Below are positions 22,460-31,859 of a DNA stretch of 64,000 bases, one piece after another. The position numbers and the translations under genes are program-made. Position 1 is the stretch's first letter; each line of letters opens with the position of its first letter. Source of the stretch: a virus; the IMG/VR virus record IMGVR_UViG_3300042319_000800, positions 1 to 64,000 of that record; one strand, given 5' to 3'. The notes below the pieces were generated by a model. The model saw only the letters and a program-made list of their open reading frames with translations, did not search any database and was not told the origin of the DNA.

Positions 22460-23560
22460 TTATAAATCCGGTAATTCGTCGTAACTAACTGCATCACTCA
22501 TAACACCGATGACATAGTTAGTACTTTCGTTTTCTTGCAAGGCGGTCTGTTTCTTATTGATATTAACGTGTTTGTTGAACCAAGGGATAGGACTAAACTT
22601 AGGATGCTCTCCTTGATACTTAATACCAATTTCCTTTAAACGCACAAACGCAGTGTAGTCAACAAAGTCAGACAGGATAGTAGCATTAAGGCCAATAACT
22701 GGTCCTAGCTTGAACAAATAATCTGCCCACTCTTTTTCTTCTCGGATGACATCCATATAGAGGGTATAGACTTCTTCTGCACATTCTTCTTCAAGTTTTA
22801 CAAAGTCTGTATCATCTTTAGTCACGTTGTTGATCAGCCAGGCAGTCCATTCTGTATGTAACAACTCATCTTGTAGAATCAAACTGATGATGTTACCGTT
22901 GCCAATATAGATCTTATTCTCTACCATTGCTAGACTTGTGGCAAAACTTACCATGAAGCGTAGAGCCTCCAATGCATATGATGCGTGTAAGGCCAACCAT
23001 ATGGCTCGCTTATGAGTATGGAGTTCAATTTCCTCGCCCAACTCTTTACGACAGTTGAGCTGATGAAGATCCTCATAGTAGCGACCAATGTTAGCAGCCA
23101 TGCCAACAATTTCAGCCGTGTCGTGAATCTTGTTAAATTCTTCTTTAGGTACGCCATAGACATTACGAATAATGTGACTGTAAGATTTTGAGTGAATATT
23201 TGTTTCAAAGAAACTCCAATTGCTTACTAATGCTTCTAGTTCAGGAATACTGATAACAGGTTGAAATACTTGATTAGGTGCGCGACCTTGAATACTATCT
23301 AATGCTGTCTGACGCAGTAAGTTACTAGTAAAAATATGCTTAACTGCATCACTTGCATCCTTGTGATCCATCTTGTCTTTAGTAAGACTGATCTCTTCTG
23401 GGACCCAAAAGAATCCACGAGCAAGTTCTTCGTACTTGGTAATCTTAGGGTACTTGACTTCTTCAAAGCGTTGCACAGTAACTGGACCAGCTGGATCCAG
23501 AAACATTGTACGTTTTAGATAGTTTGTTTGTTTTGATAGATTGTATTGTTCTTTGCTCAT
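22460..23560 (-). CDS. nrdB: Class Ia ribonucleotide reductase small subunit
   Basis: 366 aa. Ferritin-like fold with NLLRQTALDSIQGRAPN, the radical tyrosine in HSKSYSHIIRN, and a second ligand helix QDELLHTEWTAW. It supplies the tyrosyl radical to NrdA. One oddity: the first ligand helix reads ETNIH where E. coli has ETIH, placing the Glu four rather than three residues before His. Co-transcribed with nrdA. Confidence 0.97.
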   Translation of the reverse strand: MSKEQYNLSKQTNYLKRTMFLDPAGPVTVQRFEEVKYPKITKYEELARGFFWVPEEISLTKDKMDHKDASDAVKHIFTSNLLRQTALDSIQGRAPNQVFQPVISIPELEALVSNWSFFETNIHSKSYSHIIRNVYGVPKEEFNKIHDTAEIVGMAANIGRYYEDLHQLNCRKELGEEIELHTHKRAIWLALHASYALEALRFMVSFATSLAMVENKIYIGNGNIISLILQDELLHTEWTAWLINNVTKDDTDFVKLEEECAEEVYTLYMDVIREEKEWADYLFKLGPVIGLNATILSDFVDYTAFVRLKEIGIKYQGEHPKFSPIPWFNKHVNINKKQTALQENESTNYVIGVMSDAVSYDELPDL

Positions 23561-23572
23561 GTGTGGTTCTCT

Positions 23573-25903
23573 TTATAATTTACAGGCTTCGCAATCATCA
23601 TCGTACAATACTACATTATCTGCGGCATTGATTGCAATGGGGATAGATATGTTAGTGTTTGTTACATCTGCCTTTGCACCCATTTTATTAATTAAACTGT
23701 AATAGATTGTCTTAATGCCCCATTTGTAGGCTAACATTAAATTTTTAGCAATTAATGTACCCGGCACTTTTCCTCCAGCAAAATGTGCCGGGTTGTAGAA
23801 TGTATTAGTGCTCAGGCTTTGATCAATGTAGGCAGCAAGCACAGCACTGGTCTTCAAATAGTCAACACAGTCCTTCTGATCCCACATCAACTGATAACGA
23901 TTCTTTAGACGTTTGTACTCTGGCACGACTTGTACAAACGATCCAGCTTTCGATTCCTTTACAGAAATCAATTCCATCGGCATTTCAATTCCGTTGGTAG
24001 AGTTTAACACAACTGAACTGGACTCTACTGGTGCCACGGCCATTAAGGTAGCATTACGAATACCGTACTTGATCATTCTTTCACGTAATGGTTCCCAATC
24101 CATACTAGGAGTAAAGTCAGTTAATTCGTTAACTCCAGGTTTACGACGCTCCCAGGGAAACACTCCCTTACCATAGTAAGTGTACTGACTACGTCCGCAT
24201 GGGCCACGTTCTTGGGCAAGCTCGACACTCATTTCGGTTAGGTAGTATGCTTGGTGTTCCGTCCAACGCTTAACTTCAGCTAATGCTTCATCGGTCCCGT
24301 ATTTGAAACTTTTACGTGCATGCCAGTAAGCAAGATTAGTAATGCCAACTCCAAGTGGTTCGAAGTCTTGATTAGCGAGTTTACTTTGTACACTTAAAAA
24401 ATCTTGATATTGTAGTAAATTACTTAAACTTCGGACCAGCACACGACAGGCTTTTCTCATCTCTTGTGGGTTACGGAACGCTCCCCAGTTGATGCTGCCA
24501 AGAGTGCAAAGAGCAATTCGTCCCTCTGGATCTTCAATTCTCTGGAAAGGGCGGGTGGGTAAAAGTATCTCCTGGCATAAGTTTGATTGATATATTGGAT
24601 CCAAGGTTGTATCAAATGGACCCTGGTTAATAACGTTGTCGATATTGACAAGATATATACGCCCCGTATCAGTTCGCTCTTTAAGGATTCCATTTTTGAA
24701 TATCTCATCCGCTGATACAACTTTCTTTTTCTTTGTCTTATCTTGTTCATATTGTAGATACAACTTTTCAAATTCTGCTGAGTCTCTGTAGTAGGCTTCG
24801 TATAGATCCGGAACTTCTGCTGGATCAAACAAACTCATTGTTTCGCCACGCTTATACCGATTCCAGAACATAGCATTAACAACAACACTATAGTCCATTT
24901 GGCGTACCCGCACTTCCTCGGTACCTTGGTTGTTCTTTAGAACAATAAGGTCCTCAAACTGATAATGCCAGATGGGAAAAGTTACTGTACAGCTAGCATT
25001 ACGAATACCGCCTTGACTGCAACTGCGAAGGTCTGCAAACCATTTCTTTAAGAATGGTATCATACCCGTATGCTTGATCTCACCGTTGCGAATAGGGGCC
25101 CCTAAGGGGCGGATTCTGCCAATTTCGAGACCAATTCCGGCTCGTTTTGAAGCATATTTGGCCATCATTTCGCCTGCGGCAAAGATCGAATCAAGAGTAT
25201 CATCACTACTAATAAGTACGCAACTACTGAATTGTTTAGTTGTGGTGCCAAGGCCAGCAAGGACAGGGGTAGCTAAAGTAAAGTGGCCATCACTTGCACA
25301 CTCATAATATTCCTTTACTAATTTTAGTCTTTTATCCTTAGATTCATTGTGAAAAGCTGTTGCGGCGGCAATAGCATAACGAACCTGAGGAGTTTCATAG
25401 ATTATACCTGTAGCACGATTTTGTACTAGATACTTTTCAGCCAATTGTGCCACGGCTGCATAGGTATAGTTTTCATCTTTGCTATGATCAATGAATAGGT
25501 CAATAATATCCCATTCTTCTTGTGTATACCATTCTAGCAGATCACTAGTATACATACCTAGCTCTACATTCTTTTTAACAATGCTGTATAGTTTAGGAGG
25601 ATCATACTCTCCGTATACTTCTTTACGTAACATACTGACTTTTTGCCTGCCAGCTACCTGTTGATAGTTTACATTATTAATTTCTGGATTTTCTGTTTCG
25701 TCGATCAAGTCGACCATTGCTTTTAACAGTAGTTCGTCGATGGTTTTAGTGGTCATTCCGTCGTGTAGTTCAATCTGTGCCTTGATCTCAATCATGGATG
25801 GACTTACTCCATCTATACCTCTACACGAATATGCTACCTGTCTTTGTATCTTTGCTATGTCTAAGGGGACACGATTCCCATTACGTTTAACCACTGTAAT
25901 CAT
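23573..25903 (-). CDS. nrdA: Class Ia ribonucleotide reductase large subunit
   Basis: 776 aa. N-terminal ATP-cone (MITVVKRNGNRVPLDIAKIQ). Catalytic set present: SNLCQEI (Asn, Cys, Glu), cysteine pair in FSSCVLIS and GRIALCTLGSINW, radical-path tyrosines in KTIYYSLIN, and the C-terminal redox pair DDDCEACKL. Reduces ribonucleotides for phage DNA synthesis. RBS AAGGAAG; a TAAATA element overlaps the stop of the preceding gene. Confidence 0.98.
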   Translation of the reverse strand: MITVVKRNGNRVPLDIAKIQRQVAYSCRGIDGVSPSMIEIKAQIELHDGMTTKTIDELLLKAMVDLIDETENPEINNVNYQQVAGRQKVSMLRKEVYGEYDPPKLYSIVKKNVELGMYTSDLLEWYTQEEWDIIDLFIDHSKDENYTYAAVAQLAEKYLVQNRATGIIYETPQVRYAIAAATAFHNESKDKRLKLVKEYYECASDGHFTLATPVLAGLGTTTKQFSSCVLISSDDTLDSIFAAGEMMAKYASKRAGIGLEIGRIRPLGAPIRNGEIKHTGMIPFLKKWFADLRSCSQGGIRNASCTVTFPIWHYQFEDLIVLKNNQGTEEVRVRQMDYSVVVNAMFWNRYKRGETMSLFDPAEVPDLYEAYYRDSAEFEKLYLQYEQDKTKKKKVVSADEIFKNGILKERTDTGRIYLVNIDNVINQGPFDTTLDPIYQSNLCQEILLPTRPFQRIEDPEGRIALCTLGSINWGAFRNPQEMRKACRVLVRSLSNLLQYQDFLSVQSKLANQDFEPLGVGITNLAYWHARKSFKYGTDEALAEVKRWTEHQAYYLTEMSVELAQERGPCGRSQYTYYGKGVFPWERRKPGVNELTDFTPSMDWEPLRERMIKYGIRNATLMAVAPVESSSVVLNSTNGIEMPMELISVKESKAGSFVQVVPEYKRLKNRYQLMWDQKDCVDYLKTSAVLAAYIDQSLSTNTFYNPAHFAGGKVPGTLIAKNLMLAYKWGIKTIYYSLINKMGAKADVTNTNISIPIAINAADNVVLYDDDCEACKL

Positions 25904-25935
25904 GAGGTACTTCCTTTATTTTTCTTCTAAGCTGG

Positions 25936-25941
25936 TATTTA
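25936..25941 (-). promoter_or_regulatory. TAAATA late-promoter-like element (shared stop codon)
   Basis: GGTAAATACC; the TAA (25939-25941) is the stop codon of 25939-26373. It lies about 32 nt before nrdA, an unexpected place for a late element because nrdA is usually expressed early. Confidence 0.4.
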
Positions 25942-26373
25942 CCTGGGGGCAGTAACTTCAACTAGATTTTCTATCTTAAATGACCCGTTGACTTTATCAA
26001 CTGGTACAGGTCCGTTGTCGTCATAATTGACAACCCACTTATCATCAATATAAACTAAATTATACTCTCTCGTTTGGTTGTTGTCTACTAAAGTGCGGAC
26101 TTCAATGTTACTATCCTTAAATTTTTTTGTCAATTTAAGCGTCCAGCTAATCATTAGTGCTTTGGTAAAATCGTCGTAGACGTTTTCTACAATAATTTCC
26201 CAAGGACTGGGCCAGCTTTGTTGATAGTAAGGATCAATTGATCTATTATATGGTATGAAGGGGGCATGGTGCCAAAAATCCCAAACTACCTGTAAGGGAT
26301 TCTCAACCTCGTCTAATTTCCTTCTATGATTTGTCCACTCTGTTAATCTGTCATCTACAGGTTGGTTAAACAT
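25939..26373 (-). CDS. Conserved phage protein, possibly virion or baseplate
   Basis: 144 aa. Aromatic N-terminal part (QVVWDFWHHAPFIPYNRSID) and PWEIIVENVYDDFTKALMIS, then a beta-rich C-terminus. A family like this recurs in T4-like marine phages to my recollection; role unknown. RBS AAGGAAA. Confidence 0.7.
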   Translation of the reverse strand: MFNQPVDDRLTEWTNHRRKLDEVENPLQVVWDFWHHAPFIPYNRSIDPYYQQSWPSPWEIIVENVYDDFTKALMISWTLKLTKKFKDSNIEVRTLVDNNQTREYNLVYIDDKWVVNYDDNGPVPVDKVNGSFKIENLVEVTAPR

Positions 26374-26380
26374 ATTTTCC

Positions 26381-28312
26381 TTACAGCATTAATTTATTTT
26401 GGAATTCAAGAACTACGGGAACTGTTATAACAGGACCAAAATTTGTGTCTGTATTTAAACTTGCACTAATTTCGTAATAGCTTCCTGTATTATTTACGCT
26501 GACAAAGAACGCTAGGCCACCGTCTGAATTAATAAAGTTGTAATCGTCAGTGACCAATACATTAGGGTTTGCACTATCTTGTAGGTAAACACCTAGGTTA
26601 CCCATTCTATCTAACTGTGAAGCAAAAGCTAAAATGTCAGTTGCCGCCAATGTAACAGTATTTGAAAATGTGATCGTATTTGTATCATAATCAACCGCAT
26701 CAATTACTGTATTAGGTGGAATAACTGAAGTTACTGTAGAAGCTACAAGAATTTCAACGGTAGAAAACTCTAACACTGAAGTAGTATCATTTATAGTAGC
26801 AGTGGTTCCGTTTATTGTGCCAATAATAACAGTAGCAGTACTTGCTCCTGCATTTTGTCTAAATGCACTGTACTTAATACCTAAATGTTGACTGTTGCCT
26901 GTAATAGGTAATCTTAAGAAGGTAGTTGCAGTGTTGCCAGGATAGATAGTTGCAGTGGTAACAAATACTTCGTCTAGTGTAGTTCTTCCGTCAACTAGAG
27001 GTCTATAATATGTAGTTAAAGGAGTGTTGATATATTGCTTATGAACAAGTGCTCGTCTAAAATGATCATTGATGCTGGAGTTTTGATCAGATAAGAAACT
27101 AATAACCGCGCTGGCGGTTGATCCTATGTCACCGTATTCGTCATCGTGTCGTATGCCAACTCTTTCAAAAAAGTTGTTCTGACTTATTACATAACTACCT
27201 GTGTTAGAACCATTACTACCTACGTAAATAGCTTCTCGTTCTATAACATCAAATCTGTTGTTGGCAATTTTTACAAAGGTAGGTCCAACTAAGGCTGTTC
27301 CGTCTTTAGGATCATTAAATGTTACGCCTCTTACCAATGTATTAAATTCTGAGTTTTGAATCGTAATTGTTTTAATATCATGATTAGATATAACTCCAGA
27401 ATAAAGACCATCAAAGGAACAATTGTCAATAATAGAATTAGCATGTGTTCCGTTTTCTGTCTTACCTCGTAGGTTTAATCCTACGTAACCTGATGTAGTT
27501 AATACTCCAGTTCCCGTTGTGTGATTGCCTTTAAACTCTACATTCCTAATTAACGAGTTGTCGGCACAGTCAAGACTTAACAAACTCATTGCTGATGTAA
27601 CAGTTGTAGCTGTATTATACTGTAATGTAAGATCACTCATTTGAATGAATCTTGCAGTACCTGTAGTTACAAAACCACCTGAGTCGAATGTAAGTGGGTT
27701 AAGGCCACTGACGGACCGACTATCCATTGTTTTAATCATAGCAGATGTATTCGTTGTCAAAACAAATACAGTCTTTCCAATACCATCACCTATAATATTA
27801 GTATAAGCAGGAATATAAACAGTTCCTGTTATGTAATATGTACCGGCTGGAAAATACAACTTTTTAGCCGGATCAATATTGTACTTTGCATTATTTAAAA
27901 ACAGCCTATCAATAGTAAATTGTAACCTATCTAGATCCCAATCATTACCATTGCCGTAAACTCCAAAATCTCTTACACTAACAATATCATCTAATTTATC
28001 TTGTATAGTTCGATCCCATTCGGCACCACCATACTCAGTAATACCGTCAATTCCTGCCACAGCAGAAGCCGAACCTTCTCTATAGATATAAGTTGATGTT
28101 GTGAAACTAACTTGGAAGAAGTTCTTCAGATGATTTTCTGTTAGAATTTCTACATTTGCGTCACGTGACCCACCGTCATCTCTTCTTAAGCCGACGAACA
28201 GACGTTCTGTATCAGCAGCCCAAGCAAATTCGCCACCTGCAAGTGCAGGTATTCCTGTTTGATTTTCTTGTCCTCTTCGGACCTGGATTTTTGCAATCTC
28301 GATGACAGCCAT
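26381..28312 (-). CDS. Tail spike/fibre with pectate-lyase-like beta-helix
   Basis: 643 aa. N-terminal ~60 residues (IQVRRGQENQTGIPALAGGEFAWAADTERLFVG) resemble the virion-attachment domain seen in Mtd-type and other fibres. Residues ~105-430 are a right-handed beta-helix of the pectate-lyase superfamily (VSVRDFGVYGNGND; KKLYFPAGTYYITGTVYIPA). The C-terminal ~200 residues are beta-rich. It may bind or cut host surface polysaccharide; catalytic residues cannot be assigned by eye. Confidence 0.8.
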   Translation of the reverse strand: MAVIEIAKIQVRRGQENQTGIPALAGGEFAWAADTERLFVGLRRDDGGSRDANVEILTENHLKNFFQVSFTTSTYIYREGSASAVAGIDGITEYGGAEWDRTIQDKLDDIVSVRDFGVYGNGNDWDLDRLQFTIDRLFLNNAKYNIDPAKKLYFPAGTYYITGTVYIPAYTNIIGDGIGKTVFVLTTNTSAMIKTMDSRSVSGLNPLTFDSGGFVTTGTARFIQMSDLTLQYNTATTVTSAMSLLSLDCADNSLIRNVEFKGNHTTGTGVLTTSGYVGLNLRGKTENGTHANSIIDNCSFDGLYSGVISNHDIKTITIQNSEFNTLVRGVTFNDPKDGTALVGPTFVKIANNRFDVIEREAIYVGSNGSNTGSYVISQNNFFERVGIRHDDEYGDIGSTASAVISFLSDQNSSINDHFRRALVHKQYINTPLTTYYRPLVDGRTTLDEVFVTTATIYPGNTATTFLRLPITGNSQHLGIKYSAFRQNAGASTATVIIGTINGTTATINDTTSVLEFSTVEILVASTVTSVIPPNTVIDAVDYDTNTITFSNTVTLAATDILAFASQLDRMGNLGVYLQDSANPNVLVTDDYNFINSDGGLAFFVSVNNTGSYYEISASLNTDTNFGPVITVPVVLEFQNKLML

Positions 28313-28334
28313 AAAAAATATCCCCGTTATGGGA

Positions 28335-28340
28335 TATTTA
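28335..28340 (-). promoter_or_regulatory. TAAATA late-promoter-like element followed by hairpin
   Basis: GATAAATATCCC, 22 nt before the beta-helix gene start; ATATCCC-ATAACG-GGGATAT just after it can form a leader hairpin. Confidence 0.5.
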
Positions 28341-28342
28341 TC

Positions 28343-29068
28343 TTACTGAGTGAGCATTTGCTTTAAGCCCTGCATGCCTTTAGTGTAGTATTCTTCTACT
28401 TTTCCTAACCACATGTCTTCGTACTTGTTAAAGTTGTCTTTGTTTAGATCAAACTGCTGATACTGTAAATCGCGGCTGCACATAAAAATAACACCCCTAC
28501 GAATGTTAGTTCCGTAGACTTCATTATGTGCTAATATATAGGCAACTAACTGTACATAATAGTCCTCGACCCACTCTGCTTTTTTAGGCTTGTTAGTCTG
28601 CTTATGATCGCATACTGCTGGCTCATCCTCGAATACTCCAACTAGGTCAGTAGTACCACTGTATAGTCCCGGGAAATACAGGCTCTGTTCCATGGCCCAT
28701 ACTTCGTTCATTTTACTCAGTCCGTTTTCAATGATGATATCAGCCATTTTATTAGCCTGCACATGCACTGGGTTATTACCGGGCTGTCGCTGTTCACCAA
28801 TTAGGAATCGTTCTAAATTGGCGTGCATGGCTGTACCTACGCCTGCTGCCTCTGTGGTGATCTGTTGCGCTTTCTCAGCACCTACTCGTTTACGCCATTC
28901 AATCAAGTGCGTCTGATCTTTGGTGGCACTGAGGATAGTAGTTACGCTGGGTAGCTTTTCACCGTCAGGTGTTTGATAAACTCGTTTCCGTGTTACGGGA
29001 TCATTTATCTGCTGACAATTTTTGTATTGGAATCGTTCAATGAACGGGGGAGGAGTATAAACTTGCAT
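28343..29068 (-). CDS. PD-(D/E)XK nuclease (RecB/Cas4-like fold)
   Basis: 241 aa. LPSVTTILSATKDQTHLIEW and GTAMHANLERFL are typical N-terminal helices of the fold. GLYSGTTDLVGV and AVCDHKQTNKPK supply the catalytic Asp ... Asp-x-Lys, and YYVQLVAY the C-terminal motif. Similar proteins in T4-like phages are assigned to recombination or DNA processing. Its place among head genes suggests a late role. Confidence 0.85.
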   Translation of the reverse strand: MQVYTPPPFIERFQYKNCQQINDPVTRKRVYQTPDGEKLPSVTTILSATKDQTHLIEWRKRVGAEKAQQITTEAAGVGTAMHANLERFLIGEQRQPGNNPVHVQANKMADIIIENGLSKMNEVWAMEQSLYFPGLYSGTTDLVGVFEDEPAVCDHKQTNKPKKAEWVEDYYVQLVAYILAHNEVYGTNIRRGVIFMCSRDLQYQQFDLNKDNFNKYEDMWLGKVEEYYTKGMQGLKQMLTQ

Positions 29069-29100
29069 TACTATAATTATAGCATCGCAAGTTTATAAGG

Positions 29101-29439
29101 TCAAATATTTGGCGATAATTGTTTGGCGTTGCTAGATGCCATTGCATCTACTGCCGGGGAACCTGTGGGTTCTTGTGGTTGATTTGGATTTGCTTCGCCT
29201 GTATTAAGGATAACATTTCCTTGATCATCAATGTCTTGAATAACATCTCCTGCTGGATCTACTTCATTTTTAAGAGCAATTAACCCGTCTGGAGTACTAA
29301 TTCCCAAACCAAATGGTCTAATTAGTTTTATGACAACAGCAAAAGGCAAAGTTGAACTTTGCCCTGCTCTATTTGCCTGTCCTTGAAGAACTGCTAAGAC
29401 ATCCCTAGCACTTCCTAAGTCTACTTCAAATAATCTCAT
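29101..29439 (-). CDS. Head-cluster protein with MRxFE-type N-terminus
   Basis: 112 aa. N-terminus MRLFEVDLGSARDVLAVLQG, a helical middle and a Pro/Asn-rich disordered C-terminus. Overlaps the next-upstream gene by ATGA. Probably a prohead or core component by position (inference). Confidence 0.65.
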   Translation of the reverse strand: MRLFEVDLGSARDVLAVLQGQANRAGQSSTLPFAVVIKLIRPFGLGISTPDGLIALKNEVDPAGDVIQDIDDQGNVILNTGEANPNQPQEPTGSPAVDAMASSNAKQLSPNI

Positions 29440-30749
29440 TTTGCCAATTTAGACATAATGCTGTGAGACTCGGCCAACTTGCGGGCAAAACGGCTTTCAC
29501 GCATTTCTCGACCTGTTGTGCCCATGCCTGCTGCTGCATCACTAGCACCAAACTCGTCACCGGCCGGTGCAGGTGCATTCATATCGTCTGGTGCCGCAAT
29601 ATCCATGCTTGGATCATCTGTTGGCATACCTGCGTCCATGCCTGGCTCCATTCCCATATTGCCCATGTCTGGAGTAGCTTCGCCTGCCAACACTGCAACT
29701 GCGCCGCTTACTGCTTCACGCTGTTGTGTCAATACTTCTAGTGTTGCGCTCAGTGCCGGGCCTACGGATGCCTTGAATGCTTCTGCTTCTTGTGCTCCAA
29801 AGTCTGCCTTGATAGCATCAGCCAATTCAATCATTGTCTTTGTCTGATATTGACCAACACGTTGCATCCAACTTGTAAAGTCATTGACCATGTCGCCTGC
29901 GGCTGTGATAGCCTTGGCCTTGCCTTCTTCGTCTTCTTGCAATAAGAACTGTAGGCTCTCATTTACAAAGTGAACGTTGTGGTTAAATTGGCTTTCTTTC
30001 ATAGCCTTCTTAGCTTTCTTATCGCTGTCTGGTGCTTTAGGAGCATCCTTACCACCGTAGTTCTTGCCTGCTGTGTGCTTTAGACCTGTAGCAGTTTTAG
30101 TAATCTCGCCACCTGTGCTTGACTTCTTCTTCTCGCCTGCTTTCATACTGGCTGTACCAGCGGCTGCTTTCTTAGCATCGTCAACAGTTGGGAAACCTTC
30201 TTTGACTTTTTTGTCTTTAACGGCTTTCTTCATCGGTTCTTTTTTATTACCGTCTTTGTCCATGTCGAGGAAGTCTGGCTTAGATCCTTTACCTTCTTCA
30301 AATGGCTTGCCTGACTTGGCAGCAGCTTTAGCACGACTACCCCAGACTTCGTCCTTAGGGCTTTCTTTCTTGCCATCGCCGTCGTAGTCTTTAGCAGAGG
30401 TACCCTGTGAGTGAATCTTGTACTTAGGTGCTTTGACGCCCTTTTTAGCTTCACTTAGCTCTGTCATTTTGTCACGTAGTTTTTTGATGTCTTCACCTAG
30501 CATTTCTTTAATCCTTGTGTTGAGCAAGTCCAACATGGCCTTGTCTTTTTGGTATGTTTCGTTAGTTAGCAGATCGTTAATACCTGCACGTCCTTCTTGT
30601 TGGAACACCCTTGTGCGTAGTTTGTTACGCATATCTTCTAGCTGCTCTCTGTCATATTTGTCAAGATGAACGTTAAGGCCAAACATTTTATTCATGTTTT
30701 CCTTTAGTTTAAAACTAGTAATTGTAGCTGAAAAATCTGTTGTCTTCAT
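29436..30749 (-). CDS. Putative prohead core/scaffold protein
   Basis: 437 aa. Highly charged: Lys/Glu helices (residues ~30-110), a disordered Lys-rich middle with two Ca-loop-like patterns (DYDGDGKKESPKDEVWGSRA and DMDKDGNKKE), a helical part (~255-350) and a Met/Pro/Asp-rich tail. Such composition fits a phage internal scaffold or core protein. Exact T4 counterpart unknown. Confidence 0.6.
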   Translation of the reverse strand: MKTTDFSATITSFKLKENMNKMFGLNVHLDKYDREQLEDMRNKLRTRVFQQEGRAGINDLLTNETYQKDKAMLDLLNTRIKEMLGEDIKKLRDKMTELSEAKKGVKAPKYKIHSQGTSAKDYDGDGKKESPKDEVWGSRAKAAAKSGKPFEEGKGSKPDFLDMDKDGNKKEPMKKAVKDKKVKEGFPTVDDAKKAAAGTASMKAGEKKKSSTGGEITKTATGLKHTAGKNYGGKDAPKAPDSDKKAKKAMKESQFNHNVHFVNESLQFLLQEDEEGKAKAITAAGDMVNDFTSWMQRVGQYQTKTMIELADAIKADFGAQEAEAFKASVGPALSATLEVLTQQREAVSGAVAVLAGEATPDMGNMGMEPGMDAGMPTDDPSMDIAAPDDMNAPAPAGDEFGASDAAAGMGTTGREMRESRFARKLAESHSIMSKLAK

Positions 30750-30776
30750 AGTGGTTCCGAAAGAATTGGTTAAATT

Positions 30777-30782
30777 TATTTA
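30777..30782 (-). promoter_or_regulatory. TAAATA late-promoter-like element (shared stop codon)
   Basis: AGATAAATAAA, about 27 nt before the scaffold-like gene; its TAA is the stop of 30780-31250. Confidence 0.5.
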
Positions 30783-31250
30783 TCTAAACCGCATTAGTTT
30801 CTCGAAGACTTTCTTAACTTCAAACATGTGCTGATTCTTTTTGTGTCTTGCAATAATTGACTTTGTGTACATCATTTCGGCTTTGTCTAGGTCTTTTTTA
30901 CCTAGGCTGCGCTCAGCTAAATGAGTATGCAATTCTTCATCGAAATGTGCATGGCCATATTTTGTATCTGCCTGCATTATATTGTCATCTATATACTTGC
31001 CCAGTGCTAACCTGTTGGCCTGTATTGCTGCGGTTTGCGGTAAGTTTATACGATTAAGTATAACTTCATTTTTAAAATCCAGTATGGAGTAAAATCCAGA
31101 CCCTTCTTTTTTGATGCTGTACGAACCTATTTGAATAGATCCATCACGTTTCTTTACAGGAACAACAATGCCCTGACGTTTAAGTGTTTCCTTAACATCA
31201 GTGCTGATTTGTTGAATCTTTAAATAAATTTCATCTGAAGTTATTTTCAT
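30780..31250 (-). CDS. Conserved phage protein in head cluster
   Basis: 156 aa, mostly helical. GSYSIKKEGSGFYSILDFKN then HAHFDEELHTHLAERSLGKK. Function unknown; neighbours suggest head assembly. Overlaps the previous gene by 20 nt. Confidence 0.7.
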   Translation of the reverse strand: MKITSDEIYLKIQQISTDVKETLKRQGIVVPVKKRDGSIQIGSYSIKKEGSGFYSILDFKNEVILNRINLPQTAAIQANRLALGKYIDDNIMQADTKYGHAHFDEELHTHLAERSLGKKDLDKAEMMYTKSIIARHKKNQHMFEVKKVFEKLMRFR

Positions 31251-31440
31251 CTAATTTCTTTATAATTGATCGGCTGTCATTACTTAGTTCATAGATGCCC
31301 TTGCGTACAAGGTTCTGAGCAATCCATTTATCTCGCTCGTCTAGTGCGTTGATAGTGGCTTCAGGGAAACGCTTTACAAATTTTTGTTCTTCATTTGTAA
31401 GTGCAATTGAAACACCGTCTAAAAGTTGTGCAATTTTCAT
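31231..31440 (-). CDS. Small phage protein, MKIAQLLD N-terminus
   Basis: 69 aa. MKIAQLLDGVSIALTNEEQK; helical with acidic/basic alternation, possibly DNA- or protein-binding. The N-terminus fits the capsid-targeting-like pattern described in the findings. Confidence 0.7.
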   Translation of the reverse strand: MKIAQLLDGVSIALTNEEQKFVKRFPEATINALDERDKWIAQNLVRKGIYELSNDSRSIIKKLDENNFR

Positions 31441-31441
31441 A

Positions 31442-31858
31442 TTACATTGTTCCCTGTGCAGGAGTTGTTTGGCCTGGCAGGGTAGCAGGCTTTTGTCCCA
31501 TTGGCTGACCTGGCTTTTGTGCAGATAATTGTTTTAGAGCAGTTGCAAATCCTTGATTCTTCATCATAGGATTAACTAGTTTACCTAACAGCTCTTGCTG
31601 ATCAGGCCTTAATTGTTTAGGATTCTGCATGGCAACTTGCAGAGCGGATGTGGCATTGTTTAGATCTTCCGGGTTTGTAATACCCTGTGGCATCAACAAC
31701 TTGGCCATCTTTTCTTGATCGGGATTTGTGGTTGCCTTATTATCAGTATTGGTCGGTGCAGATGATTGACTAACTTGAGGAACCTGACCAGGAGTGCCTG
31801 CAGTTGAGCCCACACTGCCAATTGGTTGAATCTGCTCTAGAAGTTCGAATATACGCAT
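31442..31858 (-). CDS. Pro/Gln-rich head-cluster protein with capsid-targeting-like N-terminus
   Basis: 138 aa. MRIFELLEQIQPIGS is followed by a Pro/Gln/Thr-rich disordered segment, a helical middle (~45-105) and another Pro/Gln-rich tail. The N-terminus resembles the T4 internal-protein targeting peptide with an L-x-E cleavage motif. Packaged in the prohead? (inference). Confidence 0.6.
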   Translation of the reverse strand: MRIFELLEQIQPIGSVGSTAGTPGQVPQVSQSSAPTNTDNKATTNPDQEKMAKLLMPQGITNPEDLNNATSALQVAMQNPKQLRPDQQELLGKLVNPMMKNQGFATALKQLSAQKPGQPMGQKPATLPGQTTPAQGTM

Positions 31859-31859
31859 G

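Noticed and set aside
22456-22497. Longer iscU start overlapping nrdB
   Set aside because: The extra residues do not match IscU; the start at 22455 gives the family N-terminus.
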